Source of the DNA: Humulus lupulus
Taxonomy: Eukaryota; Streptophyta; Magnoliopsida; Rosales; Cannabaceae
Length of the DNA stretch: 64,000 bases
Direction: 5' to 3'
Assembly: GCF_963169125.1 (NCBI RefSeq)
Contig: NC_084798.1
Span: 201,495,481 to 201,559,480 of the forward strand
Shown: piece by piece, positions 11,761-23,154 of the stretch
Layout of the letters: each line of letters begins with the position of its first letter
Numbering within the stretch: the first letter of the stretch is position 1
Translations under genes and position numbers: made by a program
Notes under the pieces: model-generated
What the model was told of the DNA's origin: nothing
The model's database searches: none
Seen by the model: only the letters and a program-made list of their open reading frames with translations

Positions 11761-13087
11761 TAATTACATTAATTTATAATTAATATTAAATTCATTTGAT
11801 TTAATAATTAATTAGAATAAATTTATTTAATAATTAATATAAATTTAAATTGATTTAATAATTAATTAAAATGAATTTGATTTAATAATTAATTAAATTA
11901 AAATTGATATAATTAATAAATTTAAAATGATATAATTAATAAAATCAAATTGTAAATCTTCATTATAGAAAATTTAGATTATTTTACATGATAAGCAATA
12001 TTTGTTAGACATATGCAAAATTAACAATTATTGCACTATATATGAAGAAAGCAGTAAAAAGTAAGAAAACCTAACAATGAGGTCGGTAACTTTGGATTAT
12101 CGGTAACACATATGTCGCCCATTCTGTATATGACGTACTTGTTAGCTGCAAAAAAAAAATAAAGTAGAATATATTAATTAATTATTTGATTACATTTATA
12201 TATATGGTTTGAAAAATAATTTGTAAATTTTAATTAATAATACTATTCTCATGTAATGTCTTAAACTCGCATATTCAATCAAATCCTTCAACATCCTCAT
12301 TATGTAGCAGTCATATATTCTCCTATGTCTATGAAAAATAAAAGAAACGACACTAAATAAGCACATGATAGAGTTGGATGTCTATACTAAGCTAATTGTT
12401 TGTAATCTTAGATAAAATCGGGTAGCATTTCCCCTATAATAGTGCCCTAACCATCTGAATGTGAATAATAAAACAAACAGTTCAAACAACATACAATAAG
12501 TTTCTTCCTCATAGCACCGCAGCACACAACCAAAATTCTCAAAACCTACTTCACTAAAACACATAAAGTTCTCAACATTCCATTATCACTGCAGCACACA
12601 ATTTTAATCTCAGAACCTACTTCACTATGGATGAATATTTAAGATATTAAAACTCCTCTAACATTTGTTTAATAATATTAAAAGTAGAAGTAAGAGAATA
12701 TATATGTAACTCTTGCAATTAATAATCCATGCTAGCAAAATTACTTCACTTAGCAATCCACTCTGCTATTAAATCAAAAACTAAAAAAATTAAATTAATA
12801 AATAATATATAAAATATCACTAAATATCTAACAATATATAACTTATTCTTGTAATTTTAGACACTTAATTACCTCTTTGAGGCAAAAAAATACCCTAAAA
12901 TATCACTCCAACAAAACCACAACCTACAAAATTAATTTAATTAATATATAAAAGATTACTAAACAAATATCACTAAACAATTTCCAATGAGCCACTAATT
13001 AACCATATATAGAGCTTAGACTTAAAAATTCTAACAGCTAAGTCACTAAAAACTCAATACACATAACTTTTCATATATCTCTAATTT
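11761..13087. other. AT-rich CACTA 3' region with possible exon remnants
   Basis: The first 200 bp (11795-11945) is an irregular AT repeat of TTTAATAATTAATTA units. On the minus strand 12148-12072 reads as an exon-like segment bounded by a T-rich tract ending in CAG, with the translation NKYVIYRMGDICVTDN. A second open piece near 12305-12240 reads DCYIMRMLKDLIEYA and may echo the Cys region of Ulp1-like domains. At 12515-12560 and 12588-12640 a motif around CAGAACCTACTTCACTA occurs twice and again near 42800. None of this supports a gene call. Confidence 0.4.
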
Positions 13088-13687
13088 CACTACTACAAAA
13101 AATGCTTTTTAGGACTCGCGGCATGCGAGCCCTCTATTTGAGAGCCTTAAAAACTGAAATTTTTAGGACTCGCAGTTTTTGAGTCCTAAACGAATGTTTT
13201 TATGACTCGCAAAAGAATGTTTTTAGAACTCGCATTGCGAGCCCTAAAAGAATGGTTAGAGTAAGTGGCGGCGCCACCACTCCACGGTGGCCATTGGGTC
13301 TAATTTTTTAGTGGGTTTTGAAGCCCAAGAGGGAATTCGTGATTTTTTAAAATTCAAACTTTTAGGACACACATAAGTTTTTAGGGCTTGCACCGCGTGT
13401 CCTAAAAAAATTCTTTAAGGACTCGCAACGAGTGTCCTAAAAATTCCAGGAGGTGTTTGTTAAAAAAACATTCAAACTTTTAGGATACACATAGTTTTTA
13501 GGACTCACTCCTCGAGCCGTAAAAGATGTGAGTCCTAAAAAGCCCAGGAGGTGTTTGTTAAAAAAAAATTCAAACTTTTAGGACACACATAGTTTTTAGG
13601 ACTCGTGTAGTCCAGAGCTATTTTTAGGACTTGTATCTAGGTGAGTGTCCTAAAAAAGTATCCTGAAATAGTGTTTTTGTAGTAGTG
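13088..13687. mobile_element. Non-autonomous CACTA-like element (600 bp)
   Basis: The ends are CACTACTACAAAAAATGC and, inverted, CACTACTACAAAAACAC. The flanks are TTT (13085-13087) and TTT (13688-13690), a 3-bp target duplication as CACTA elements make. The interior has no ORF and consists of many copies, in both orientations, of a subterminal motif TTTTTAGGACTCGC or its complement, with GCGAGTCCTAAAA inverted pairs. It differs in sequence from the larger CACTA element that surrounds it. Confidence 0.85.
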
Positions 13688-14339
13688 TTTTTCTAATTAT
13701 TTAAAAAAATTATTTTAACAATACTATATATAATCAACCTAGCTACAATGTCAATAAAAAAAAATTAAAAAATATATATATAATATACATAATTTTTAAA
13801 TTAAAAACTAATAAAAATTAAAAAAAAAGCATAAACATATAATCAAATCTATACACAATGTGAAATGTAAAATTAAAATTAAAATTATTTTCTATATCAT
13901 CAACAAAGTTATTTTCTTAGAAACCCACTCAAAATTTCCAAATAATCAAAACAAATAAAGAAAATATCACTAAATGTCATTTTAACAATAATTTATACTT
14001 ATAATTTTGAAAACTTACCTTAAATGTGTGCTTGAAATATAAATTTTGAGTCAAAATATCAAGTTCCCACCCACACCTCCTATATTCTCCAAGAAATCCT
14101 AAAAAATATAATGAAAAAACTCATAATTATAAAAAAAAATAACACAAAATCGCATATAAATACCTTCTTAATACAAAACCTATATATTTTCTCAAGAAAA
14201 TTTACCTCAAAACTTGAAAATGGAGAGATTTTCGTAGGTTTTGAACCCTAAAAATTGCCAGAATTCCGCCCCAATTCGCCTCTGCCCACCTCTGTGTATC
14301 GCACCTCTAGAAGAGAAGAGGTCGAGGGTAATAGCCAAG
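13688..14339. other. AT-rich spacer with a leader-like stretch
   Basis: Mostly AT-rich, with no supported gene. At 14210-14335 the composition changes to GC-richer sequence resembling a minus-strand transcript leader. It is similar in style, though not clearly homologous, to the 43370-43620 leader region of the CACTA transposase. Confidence 0.35.
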
Positions 14340-14440
14340 GAATACTTCCAACGTCTCCCATTGGGAGATGTGGCACGTGTCCCACGTATCCCAGTGGGAG
14401 ACGTCCCACGTGTCCTACGTCTCCCTATGGGAGACCTCAA
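14340..14440. repeat. CACTA subterminal repeats, GTCTCCCA type (left inner)
   Basis: Several copies of GTCTCCCATTGGGAGA and GTCCCACGT occur head to tail, matching the repeats at 11520-11760. Together with the adjacent CTTCGG hairpins this mirrors the order seen at the right end (43650-44260). Confidence 0.8.
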
Positions 14441-14451
14441 GAAGAAAAAAG

Positions 14452-14703
14452 AGCTTTTACTTCGGTTTTTAAGTTGGAGTTACTTCGGCTTTCGCTAAAA
14501 TTCGCAACCGCAGTAGTTCAAAGCGAAGTAAAAAGTACTTAAAAACCGAAGTGGGGATTCTACTTCGGTTTTTACATAATAACCGAAGTAGAAAGTGGGG
14601 TATGCTTCCTTGCTGGGCACTTTCTACTTTGGTTATTATGTAAAAAGCGAGGTAGAACCCTCACTTTCTACTTTGGTTTTTACATAATAACCAAAGTAGA
14701 AAG
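14452..14703. repeat. CACTA subterminal hairpins, CTTCGGTTTTTA type (left)
   Basis: Inverted pairs of CTACTTCGGTTTTTA and its complement are separated by a few bases (ACATAATA), so each pair can fold into a long hairpin. Equivalent units lie at 43650-44060 near the other end. Confidence 0.85.
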
Positions 14704-14727
14704 CCCCCCCCCCCCCCCCCCCCCCCT
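14704..14727. repeat. Homopolymer of 24 C
   Basis: An uninterrupted run of 24 cytosines follows the last CTTCGG hairpin. Such a run is rare in AT-rich plant DNA and is prone to length error in sequencing. Confidence 0.95.
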
Positions 14728-15070
14728 TTTTAATAATTATTTTTTATTATTTTTAAATGACTCAATTCTATTTTTATATATAGATATATATTTTTTGCCC
14801 TAATTTTTTTTAAATGGTATAATTATATGAATTTATAGTTATATATATTTTTACAATTGGAATTGGTCATGAATTTTTTTGAATGAAAATATGTTAACTT
14901 TCATTAATTAGAAATGTCATACGTAAGCATATAAAACACAAATACTTAAGTAAGATAGCTAGCCTTAACATTAATACATTTACATAAAACTAAACTCAGA
15001 ACTAAACGAACTCATAAACAAAATAGACTTACTAATAAATGTATGTCATCAATCGACCTAACCATTCGTC
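14728..15070. other. AT-rich 3' flank of the TnpA/Ulp1-like gene
   Basis: AT-rich sequence follows the stop of the minus-strand TnpA/Ulp1-like gene. It probably includes its 3' untranslated region. No other feature is visible. Confidence 0.5.
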
Positions 15071-18000
15071 TTAAATTGGCAAGAGGTCTGCAATCTCATA
15101 ATATTGCTTCTTCCCATCAAACTGTAAAATTAATAAATAACAACATTGATTATTTTATAGATTATCGATACCAAAATAAGTTATAAAAAATAAACTTACT
15201 TTTCTTTTAAGGTTTCTATTGTATTTGATGCCCGTACAAGATCTCTAATGTACTTCAACACATAAAAACCACATTCATGACTTTGTGGTTGTTTTGGACA
15301 TGCAACATTGAATATCTTTGTAGGATTGCCAAGTAATTCATTGGAAGAAGCCTTATAATATGCACTATTTAAAAATAAAAATAACAAAAAATTATTAAAA
15401 TGCAGTAACATGTAATAATTGTTGCGTATTAAGAAATATTTTTTAAAATTTAAAACTTACCTTGTATCATTGAATCAATTTCTTCAGGACGTTTGTGTGC
15501 TTTCAGTGTATCCAAGAACACGATTTTCCCTTTTGGCATAGCAATCACCAACATCCAATGTTCCCTAAAATAATAAGCGTGTTAAATAAAATAATTAAAA
15601 TTTTAATATGAATAATCAAATAATAAAAGTTTATAATATTTCTTACCGTATGTTCCAAGGTATAAAGTATAGTTGACCAACTCTATTCATGGTCATCAAC
15701 CAATTTTCCAAGTCAATGGTTGATCGTTCTACATCGTTAGCATTATTAATGCTAAGATGCTCAGTGTCAAAAAACTTGTAAAAGATACGTTGATTTGGAA
15801 ATAGGGACTCTCAAATGCATCTGCAAAATTTTCTTAAGTGCTATATATTTTTGAAAATTTTTGGCCGAGTTTCCCCTATAAATAGGACTACCCAAACCTG
15901 TAAACATTCAATTTACTATGAAAATATGCAACAGATCACATAGCATTACTCATAACCATTCTAAATTTCATATCATTCCAAAGAATTAGTTGAAGGGATA
16001 CCTTAGTCCGAATATCATTGCTGAGCCTCCAATCATATGTAAAGTAGCAACTTGTTCCACATCCTCTGAAGTTATAAATATTAACTCGCGATTCATGAAT
16101 GATGGGTCCACTAGAATTGAGACTACTTTGTTTAATCCTTTAACTCTGCAAAATTCTCTCACCATAAACTGAAGGTTAACATGGATGCGATTCATGATGT
16201 GATCGGAAAATGGTTGGCCTTCTATTAGAGTGTTTTCTGGATTGACATGGGATCTAGCTGATGACAAATGTGGGCTAGTGGTAGAATTACGGTTCGACTT
16301 GTCCTTGGATGGGCTTTTTGACATAGGAGGTCTCTTTTTTAGAGGACCCTACGCAACATCAAGTAAAAAGAATATTAAAATAATGGGCCAACAAATATTT
16401 TAATAGGTAACAAATTAAATAATTCTTTTATACCTAATTAGTCATAATTAAATCTTTTGGCCAAGGAATGAAAATGTCATAGGTATCCCGAACATAGCGT
16501 ATCTCCCCAACAAAACATGGGATTTCAGCATCCTCTTGTAACATTTTGGTGACTCGCACCCTCGCGTATTCGTCTATCAGTTGAACACCATGAATAGTTA
16601 GTGGACCCACACTATCATTGATAACACCCTCTGCCACCACATTATGAATATTATCTTAACAAAGTAACACATTAGTTGTAAATTGTGGAGGCACGTCATC
16701 CTGCATGTACGGTGTGTGATATTCTTTGTCATTCTGCTTGTCATCGTTGTCGTGTTCATCCATATCCTCTATCTCATCTGCTTGTTTAGCTCTTTCCTCC
16801 TCTAAAGCTTTAATTTCTGCTTTGAGCCTCGCAATTTCTGCATCTTTCTTACTAACAACATCAACCATTTCTTTTGCTATTTTTTTGTTTTCTTCCAAAG
16901 ACGGACGAAATCTTCGCAAATGACCTACAATAATCAACCCAATTATTTAAAAACTAAAATATTGTAGAATGAAGTTAAATGCAACAAATAAAAAATAATA
17001 TCATACCCAAGTGCTCTAACACGACCTGGGTGCTCATGTGTCCCTAAAGATTGTGTTAATATGTCATTTCGACCCTTTGCAATGATTTCTCCACTACTAA
17101 CTTTTTCTTCCAACTCATTCTATCAAACAAACCAGTGATCGATTATATTAGTAAATTATAAGAACTTTATCATTCCTACATTACTTTAAAACACTTGCTT
17201 CAAACCACTTACAATTCTTGCTTCAATTTGTTTGTCCAAATTTGAGACAAGAACCTTCTTCTTTTCTCGTGCTCTTATCCAAACTTGGTACCGTTCTACA
17301 TCTTCCACACCTAGTTCATTTTTCTACAACATACAACAATTAATTAAAGTTGGTGAGTGAAATATTCTTCATAACAGGTTGACAGTTGTAAAATAGTGAT
17401 GTGAATTACTTACCAAGTCCTCTCTAACATTGGCAAGCCCTCTACGAGATGTACGATGCCTCGAAGTATATTTGAGAGCTCTTTCACGTTGTGCTTCCCC
17501 CTACATAAAATAAGTAACGGTAACTTTTTAAGCAATTATTAATACTTCAAAACTAATAAATCATATACGTAATAGTACCATAAACTCAGGAGATAAACAG
17601 TGGCTAACAAAGGTCCTCCAATCTTCAAGGTCAAGTTCTGGATATTTCTTAGGAAGGAATTGGAGTTCATCTATCAAACCCGCTTTTGCCAAAGGGTAGA
17701 TGTAGTCACTAGTGGCGTTGATCTTAAAATCTCTCATCATTCTTCCCGCACATTTAATTAATTCTTTTTCCAATTTTCTGGAATGTTAAAGCCACCCTGA
17801 AATAGAAAGAAGATGATTAATTAAATACAAAGTAATTCATGAAAATGATCAATATATTAAAATATTTCTTACATATACATCCTCCCATATTCTATTCTTC
17901 AATTCTTGTGGGACTTGTCTCCAATCCTTATAATTGAGAGAGACTATTCTCCTAGTTTTAACTCCAAGGTACGATTGCATCTCGCCATACGCTTTCCCTA

Positions 18001-18123
18001 TAGGTTGACCCTTATCATTAAATGTAATACTCTCCTTATTCCCTTAGCTTTTTTATTATTTATATTGTTCTTCTTTGTTGGGCCTCGCCTATTAGGTGTG
18101 TTCTCCTCTTCAGAATTTGTCAT
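15071..18123 (-). pseudogene. CACTA TnpA-like protein with C-terminal Ulp1-like peptidase domain
   Basis: On the minus strand a start is plausible at 18123. The N-terminal half resembles plant Ptta/En-Spm TnpA-type proteins (FNDKGQPIGKAYGEMQSY near 18025-17970, KDWRQVPQELKNRIW, ERYQVWIRAREKK, and a Lys/Glu-rich coiled coil at about 16890-16760). The C-terminal half is a Ulp1-like C48 domain with His-Trp in EHW (15555-15563), Asp in IVFLD, and Cys (15271-15273) in HECGFYVLKYIRD, ending DLLPI and a stop at 15071-15073. TnpA proteins bind subterminal repeats, and fusion to a Ulp1-like domain is common in plant CACTA elements. The gene is multi-exon. A frame change near 18040 is either an intron or a frameshift, so integrity is uncertain. 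Confidence 0.75.
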
Positions 18124-18199
18124 CTGTACATAAACAAGAATTAACATTACAATTATGACATAAATAAATACATATTTAACATAAAAATTAATACATTAC

Positions 18200-19805
18200 T
18201 CACTGGACACATTTTCTTTTCCTTTTTCTTTTCTTGGTTGATTCACAATCTACCCATATTCTGTCTCTAATATCATTTCTAATGTATTCCCCATCATCAT
18301 CATCTTCATTGAAATAATGGGTTTGCTCAACTTGATCATGTATTGGTTGTCCAACAATAAAATTATCATGGAACAAATCATCATTTTCTTCATCATTTTC
18401 ATCTTCTATAAACTGCCTCTCCGGGGTTCGTAAAACAACTGACCATTTATCATCAACAGGATCAGTTATGTAAAACACTTGTTTTGCTTGGGTAGCCATG
18501 ATGAAAGGATCATTTTTGTGACCTTTCTTACTTAAATCAACCAAAGTGAATCCAAGTTCATCAATTCTAACCCCAACATTTTTGTCCACCCAAGAACACT
18601 TGAGAAGGGGAATTTGAAATAAGGAATAATCAAGCTCTCATATTTCTTCAACAACCCCATAAAATGTCATAGTACCAACTACTGGATTATTGTCTTTTGC
18701 ACTAGCGAAATGCATTGCTTCTGCAACAATACTTACTCCACTATTTTGAACCATTCGAGCATCATCTCTTGACTTTGTGTGAAATTTTTTTCCTCCAAAA
18801 ATGTAAGCATGGTGCTTTATTACATGAACACTTGCTTCAAATGATATGCGTTTTAACTCTGTTGACACTCCATGGTTTTCTTCTCCCAACCTTGCTAGAA
18901 TAATATTTTTCAACCATCGACTAAATGTTTTATGATCCTCATCTATGATCCATTTCTATTTATTTTTAACCTTGTTTGGAATCATTGATTGTAATAACTC
19001 TATGTGCTCACTACAAATACAAAGTACAACATTAAAATTTCAATTTTACATAAAAATGAGCATAATGTTTATTAAATTTATAACTTACGTTGTATATGGT
19101 TGAACCTCAGGATTGTTTTCCAACACAACTAAATGAGCTTGATCTAATTCTACACGAGATATGATCACTACTATTCCTTTCCCTCATAATCCTCTATCAA
19201 CTCCATCTGAGTTATTTCGTGGTTTGATAATTCCGATTGTGTCGAATCCAACCATGTACTCTGAATAAAATTCCACAGCTTCTTCTCCTAAATAACACTC
19301 AACCATACAAGCTTCATGGCGATGGTGATTGCGTACATATCCCTTCAACACATTCCTATTCCTTTCAAATGGATACATCCATCTCGCCCAAACTGGCCCA
19401 CACAACTTAGCTTCTCTTACTAAATGGACCATCAAATGTATCATGATTTAAAAAAAGATGGTGGAAAATATTTTATAAGCTTGCATAAAGTTTCAACTAC
19501 TTCATCATGCAATGCACTCAACTTCTTCATTTCCAATTCTTTTCTGGATAGTTGATTAAAGAACATGCACACACTTGTCACACTATCTCGAACTCATTTT
19601 GGTAAAACTGACCAAATGGCAATTACAAGTAATTGTTGCATTTATATATGACAATCATGTGATTTCATTCCAATTAACTTCAAATCTTGCATAGACACCA
19701 AGTTTCGAACATTCGATGAATAACCATCAGGCACGTTCATCTCTGCCAATGATTTACATATGGCTTGCTTCTCTTCTTTAGACAATGTAAAACAAGCAGG
19801 AGGCA
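18200..19805 (-). pseudogene. CACTA TnpD-like transposase, 3' portion
   Basis: This is the downstream part of the transposase whose 5' portion lies at 40756-42494, separated by insertion of R1. Visible blocks are ACFTLSKEEKQAICKSLAEM and DLKLIGMKSHDCHI (19800-19640), a DUF4218-like block (19444-19184: CGPVWARWMYPFERN, HRHEACMVECYLGEEA), then a DUF4216-like block (18913-18420: GTMTFYGVVEEI, CSWVDKNVGV, AKQVFYITDP). Both blocks are standard C-terminal parts of En/Spm TnpD proteins. Stops and frame changes occur between blocks (near 19580, 19185, 18960), and some may be intron boundaries. The segment ends near 18200. Confidence 0.85.
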
Positions 19806-22072
19806 TGTAACGCCCTACTACCTTAGAGTCGTTACTAAGTGAGTTTAAAATGTGCATTTAACTTGCTAATAAAGAATTTAGGTCAAAAGTGTAACTAAAC
19901 TGTATTAAAATCACATAATTTGAAAATGTAGTCATTCATTGAAAATTATAAAACGTTTAACATTCAGGATCCCGAAATACTGTTTATAAATATTTACAAC
20001 TCAAAATATGATTAAAGTTGACTACACGACAAAATAAGATTTAGAACAAACCATCTCCCAAAAATACCCTTGGTCGTGGCAGCAAGGCAGACCAGACATG
20101 TACGCGTCGCTTCACGCTCTCCGTACTCATGGTTGGTAGATTTTCCCCTTGCCCTTACCTGCACCACAGAGCACCCGTGAGCCGAATCCCAGCAAGAAAA
20201 CTCCACAAAAATAAATAACATATGCATATCAATCATTCAGCATATAAAAAATCCGCCAACAGGCTAAACACATATGGCCATGCCGTCCCAGGCACTTTAC
20301 CAGCCCTAGGTTCGCGGTCTGCACCATGAGGATATCCCAGGTATCCTTTAGGGTCTAACCCTGGAAACTCGCACTCCGCATGCTAAACGCTGCTCCTGGC
20401 CCCTTGCCGTTCATTCACATATATGCACACATAGCATAATTAAACAAATACTAAAAAATGTATTAACATAATCAATGGGGCTACACCCTGCACACAATCA
20501 TATAGGGTCGTGCCCTGCAACACAACTATGGGGCCTCGCCCTGCTTTACAGGTACAACAGTTTTCTTACCTGTATCCTGAGCTTCTTGAGCACCGAAATT
20601 CCGAGCACAGTCCTCTAACCCGAGCCTCGTTGAAAACCTACTCACAACACATACATAGCACTCTCATTACAAATGAATTCATAATCATCTCCCATAACCA
20701 ATCTCATGCTCTCGGGAACTCCCGTTTCCCAACACAAGGTAGCGAAAGCGTCCCCCGAGCCCCCTGAGCCAAAACCCTAAAAACACAAAATCTTGTCTCC
20801 TGGAATTGTCCTAGGGCCACATCACAACCTTATAGGGGCCGCGGCACCCAAAATGGTCCCCATATTCTTATTCAACCTAGCGCTGCAGCACGGAAGAACA
20901 GAGCCGCGACGCTTATACGCAAACCTAGAAAACTGGGTTTTTCCCAACATTTTTCCCTAGCCAAACCTCTTCCAAATCAATACCAAGGTACAAGAAAGTC
21001 CCAATTCGACCCCTAACCCCAAATAACAATATGGCAACTAAGAAATAACGGCAACAAACCCCAAACACACAATCAAACCCAAGAATCACCTAGTGGTTTA
21101 AAACTTTACAAAACATAAACAAAAAACCAGAAAACTTAAACCACACAAGCAAATAACTTCAGAGATGCATGGAACCCTTACCTCAAGTAGAAATTCATCC
21201 CTGAGCTTCTTTCATATTCAATTCTAAGCTCAAATCCACTAATCCCAAGATTCCACAAATCAAAACACATATTAGCTCCCAACCTTAACATTTCTCAGTA
21301 GAATTCAATCAAGAAACTGAATTAGAACTTACCTTTGAACCTAGGTAAGTCTCCCAAGTCCTAGCCTCGAATCCCTTGAATTTCTAGCCTAAAATCCTTC
21401 AAAATCAACCACCTTAGAGAAGGAGAGGAAGAGCATCGAATGGGAGAGAGAGAGTGTGAGAAGTTGGTTCACTTTTCCTTCCTATGCTTTGTCTAAGTGT
21501 TCTAGTATTCCCCAGCCCTCAACTGAGTATATCCAACAACCAAAATGTCTCAATTGCCCCTTAAGTTAACCTAAGTCCTCATATATCACCAAGGGTAGTT
21601 TATTCTTTTAACACATCCCGCTAAGTCCTTGAGTATACCTAAAAATCCCCGTTAATCCAAACATACCAAATTATCAATAAGCTACTAACCATTACCCAAT
21701 AATTCCCGAACACAAGTTATATTCCCAAAATACCCCTAGGCTCTTCCCGAGCTGTGTATTTGACCCCGTTGTGACTTTCTAGCTAAACCGCTCCCTAGGA
21801 CCGTCTCGGATCATGAACCACAAATATATCACCACTCACACATGGTATCAATCACAATATACATGAATATTTCATTCATGCCCTCAACGGGATAAAATTA
21901 AAAATGCGCCCCTAACAACCAAATGGGGCCCACATGCATATTTAATTCACCTAAACATGCATTTCTAATCACATATTTATCAAATTCACATATTAACAAA
22001 ATAAACCACTTATTGTCCTCCAGGCACGCTAATCAAGGCCCTAAGCCTTATTAGCAAATTTGGGTCGCAACA
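19806..22072 (-). repeat. R1 3' LTR
   Basis: It is 2267 bp, against 2368 bp for the other R1 LTR. Over the first about 177 aligned bases I count six substitutions between the two. It carries the shared LTR module at 20155-20198 (TGCACCACAGAGCACCCGTG in this orientation). The outermost TG/CA ends are intact; the inner end reads GTCGCAACA instead of GTCGCTACA. Confidence 0.9.
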
Positions 22073-23154
22073 ACTATCCCCTCCTTACAAAAATTTCATC
22101 CTCGAAATTATCTGAACAACTCGAGATGCCGCTCCCGCATATCTGATTCAAGTTCCCATGCCGCCTCCTCTACCTTGATGTTCCTCCACAACACTTTCAC
22201 CAAGGCGATAATCTTGCTCCGCAAGACTTTACCCTTCCGGTCGAAAATCTGAACCGGCTTCTCCTCATATGAAAAATCCTGATCTAGCTCCAAGTTCTCA
22301 TAACTTAAGACGTGTGTAGAATCTGATACATACATCCGGAGCATGGACACGTGAAACACATCATGAACCCCTGACAAAGTTGGCCGCATTGTCAGCCTGT
22401 AATCTACCTCTCCAACCCGTATAGAATTTCAAAGGGGACAACAAACCTAGGGCTCAGCTTGCCCCGAACACGAAACCGTTTCACTCCTCTCAAAGGTCAA
22501 ACCCTAAGAAACACATGGTCATCGACCTGAAATTCTATACTCCTGCGTTTCAAGTCCGAGTAACTCTTCTGGCGACTCTGGGAGGCGAGCATTCAAGCTC
22601 TAATCTTTTCAATCGCCTCATTGGTCCTCTGAACCATCTCAGGACCTAAGTACCTTCTCTCACCCATCTCATCCCAATGGATAGGTGATCTACACTTCCT
22701 TCAGCATAACATCTTGTACGGAGCCACTCCGATAGTCGCCTGATAACTGTTGTTGTACGAGAACCCAATCAAAGGGAGATACTTACTCCAAGATCCCCCA
22801 AAATCTAGCACATAGGCTCATAGCATATCTTCCAGTATCTGAATCGTTTTCTCAGACTGTCCATCTGTCTAAGGATGATAAGCGGTACTAAAGCGCAACC
22901 GTGTGCCCATAGCTTTCTACAGGCTCATCCAAAACTTGGAGGTGAAGGTGGGGTCCCTGTCGGATACTATCGACCTCGAAGCCCCATGAAGTCAAACAAT
23001 TTCCTTCACAAATAACTCGGCATACTGCTCCACAGTATAAGTCATCCTAACAAGTAAAAGTGGGCGGACTTGGTATACTTATCCACGATCACCCACACCG
23101 AATCATGATGTCCCACAGTATTCGGCAAACCAACCACGAAGTTCATGGTGATAT
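22073..23154 (-). pseudogene. R1 integrase core and C-terminal region, truncated by R2
   Basis: After the polypurine tract (22073-22086) the minus strand encodes the end of a gypsy integrase with motifs SGVHDVFHVSMLRMYV, SYEEKPVQIFDRKGKVL and VLWRNIKVEEAAWELE. The upstream catalytic region (SDRDPTFTS-like near 22955) is riddled with stops. The frame ends at R2 (GATAT at 23150-23154) and resumes at 32539. Confidence 0.85.

Noticed and set aside
14207..14542. Overlapping Arg/Pro-rich ORFs
   Set aside because: They translate the GTCTCCCA palindromic repeats in several frames.
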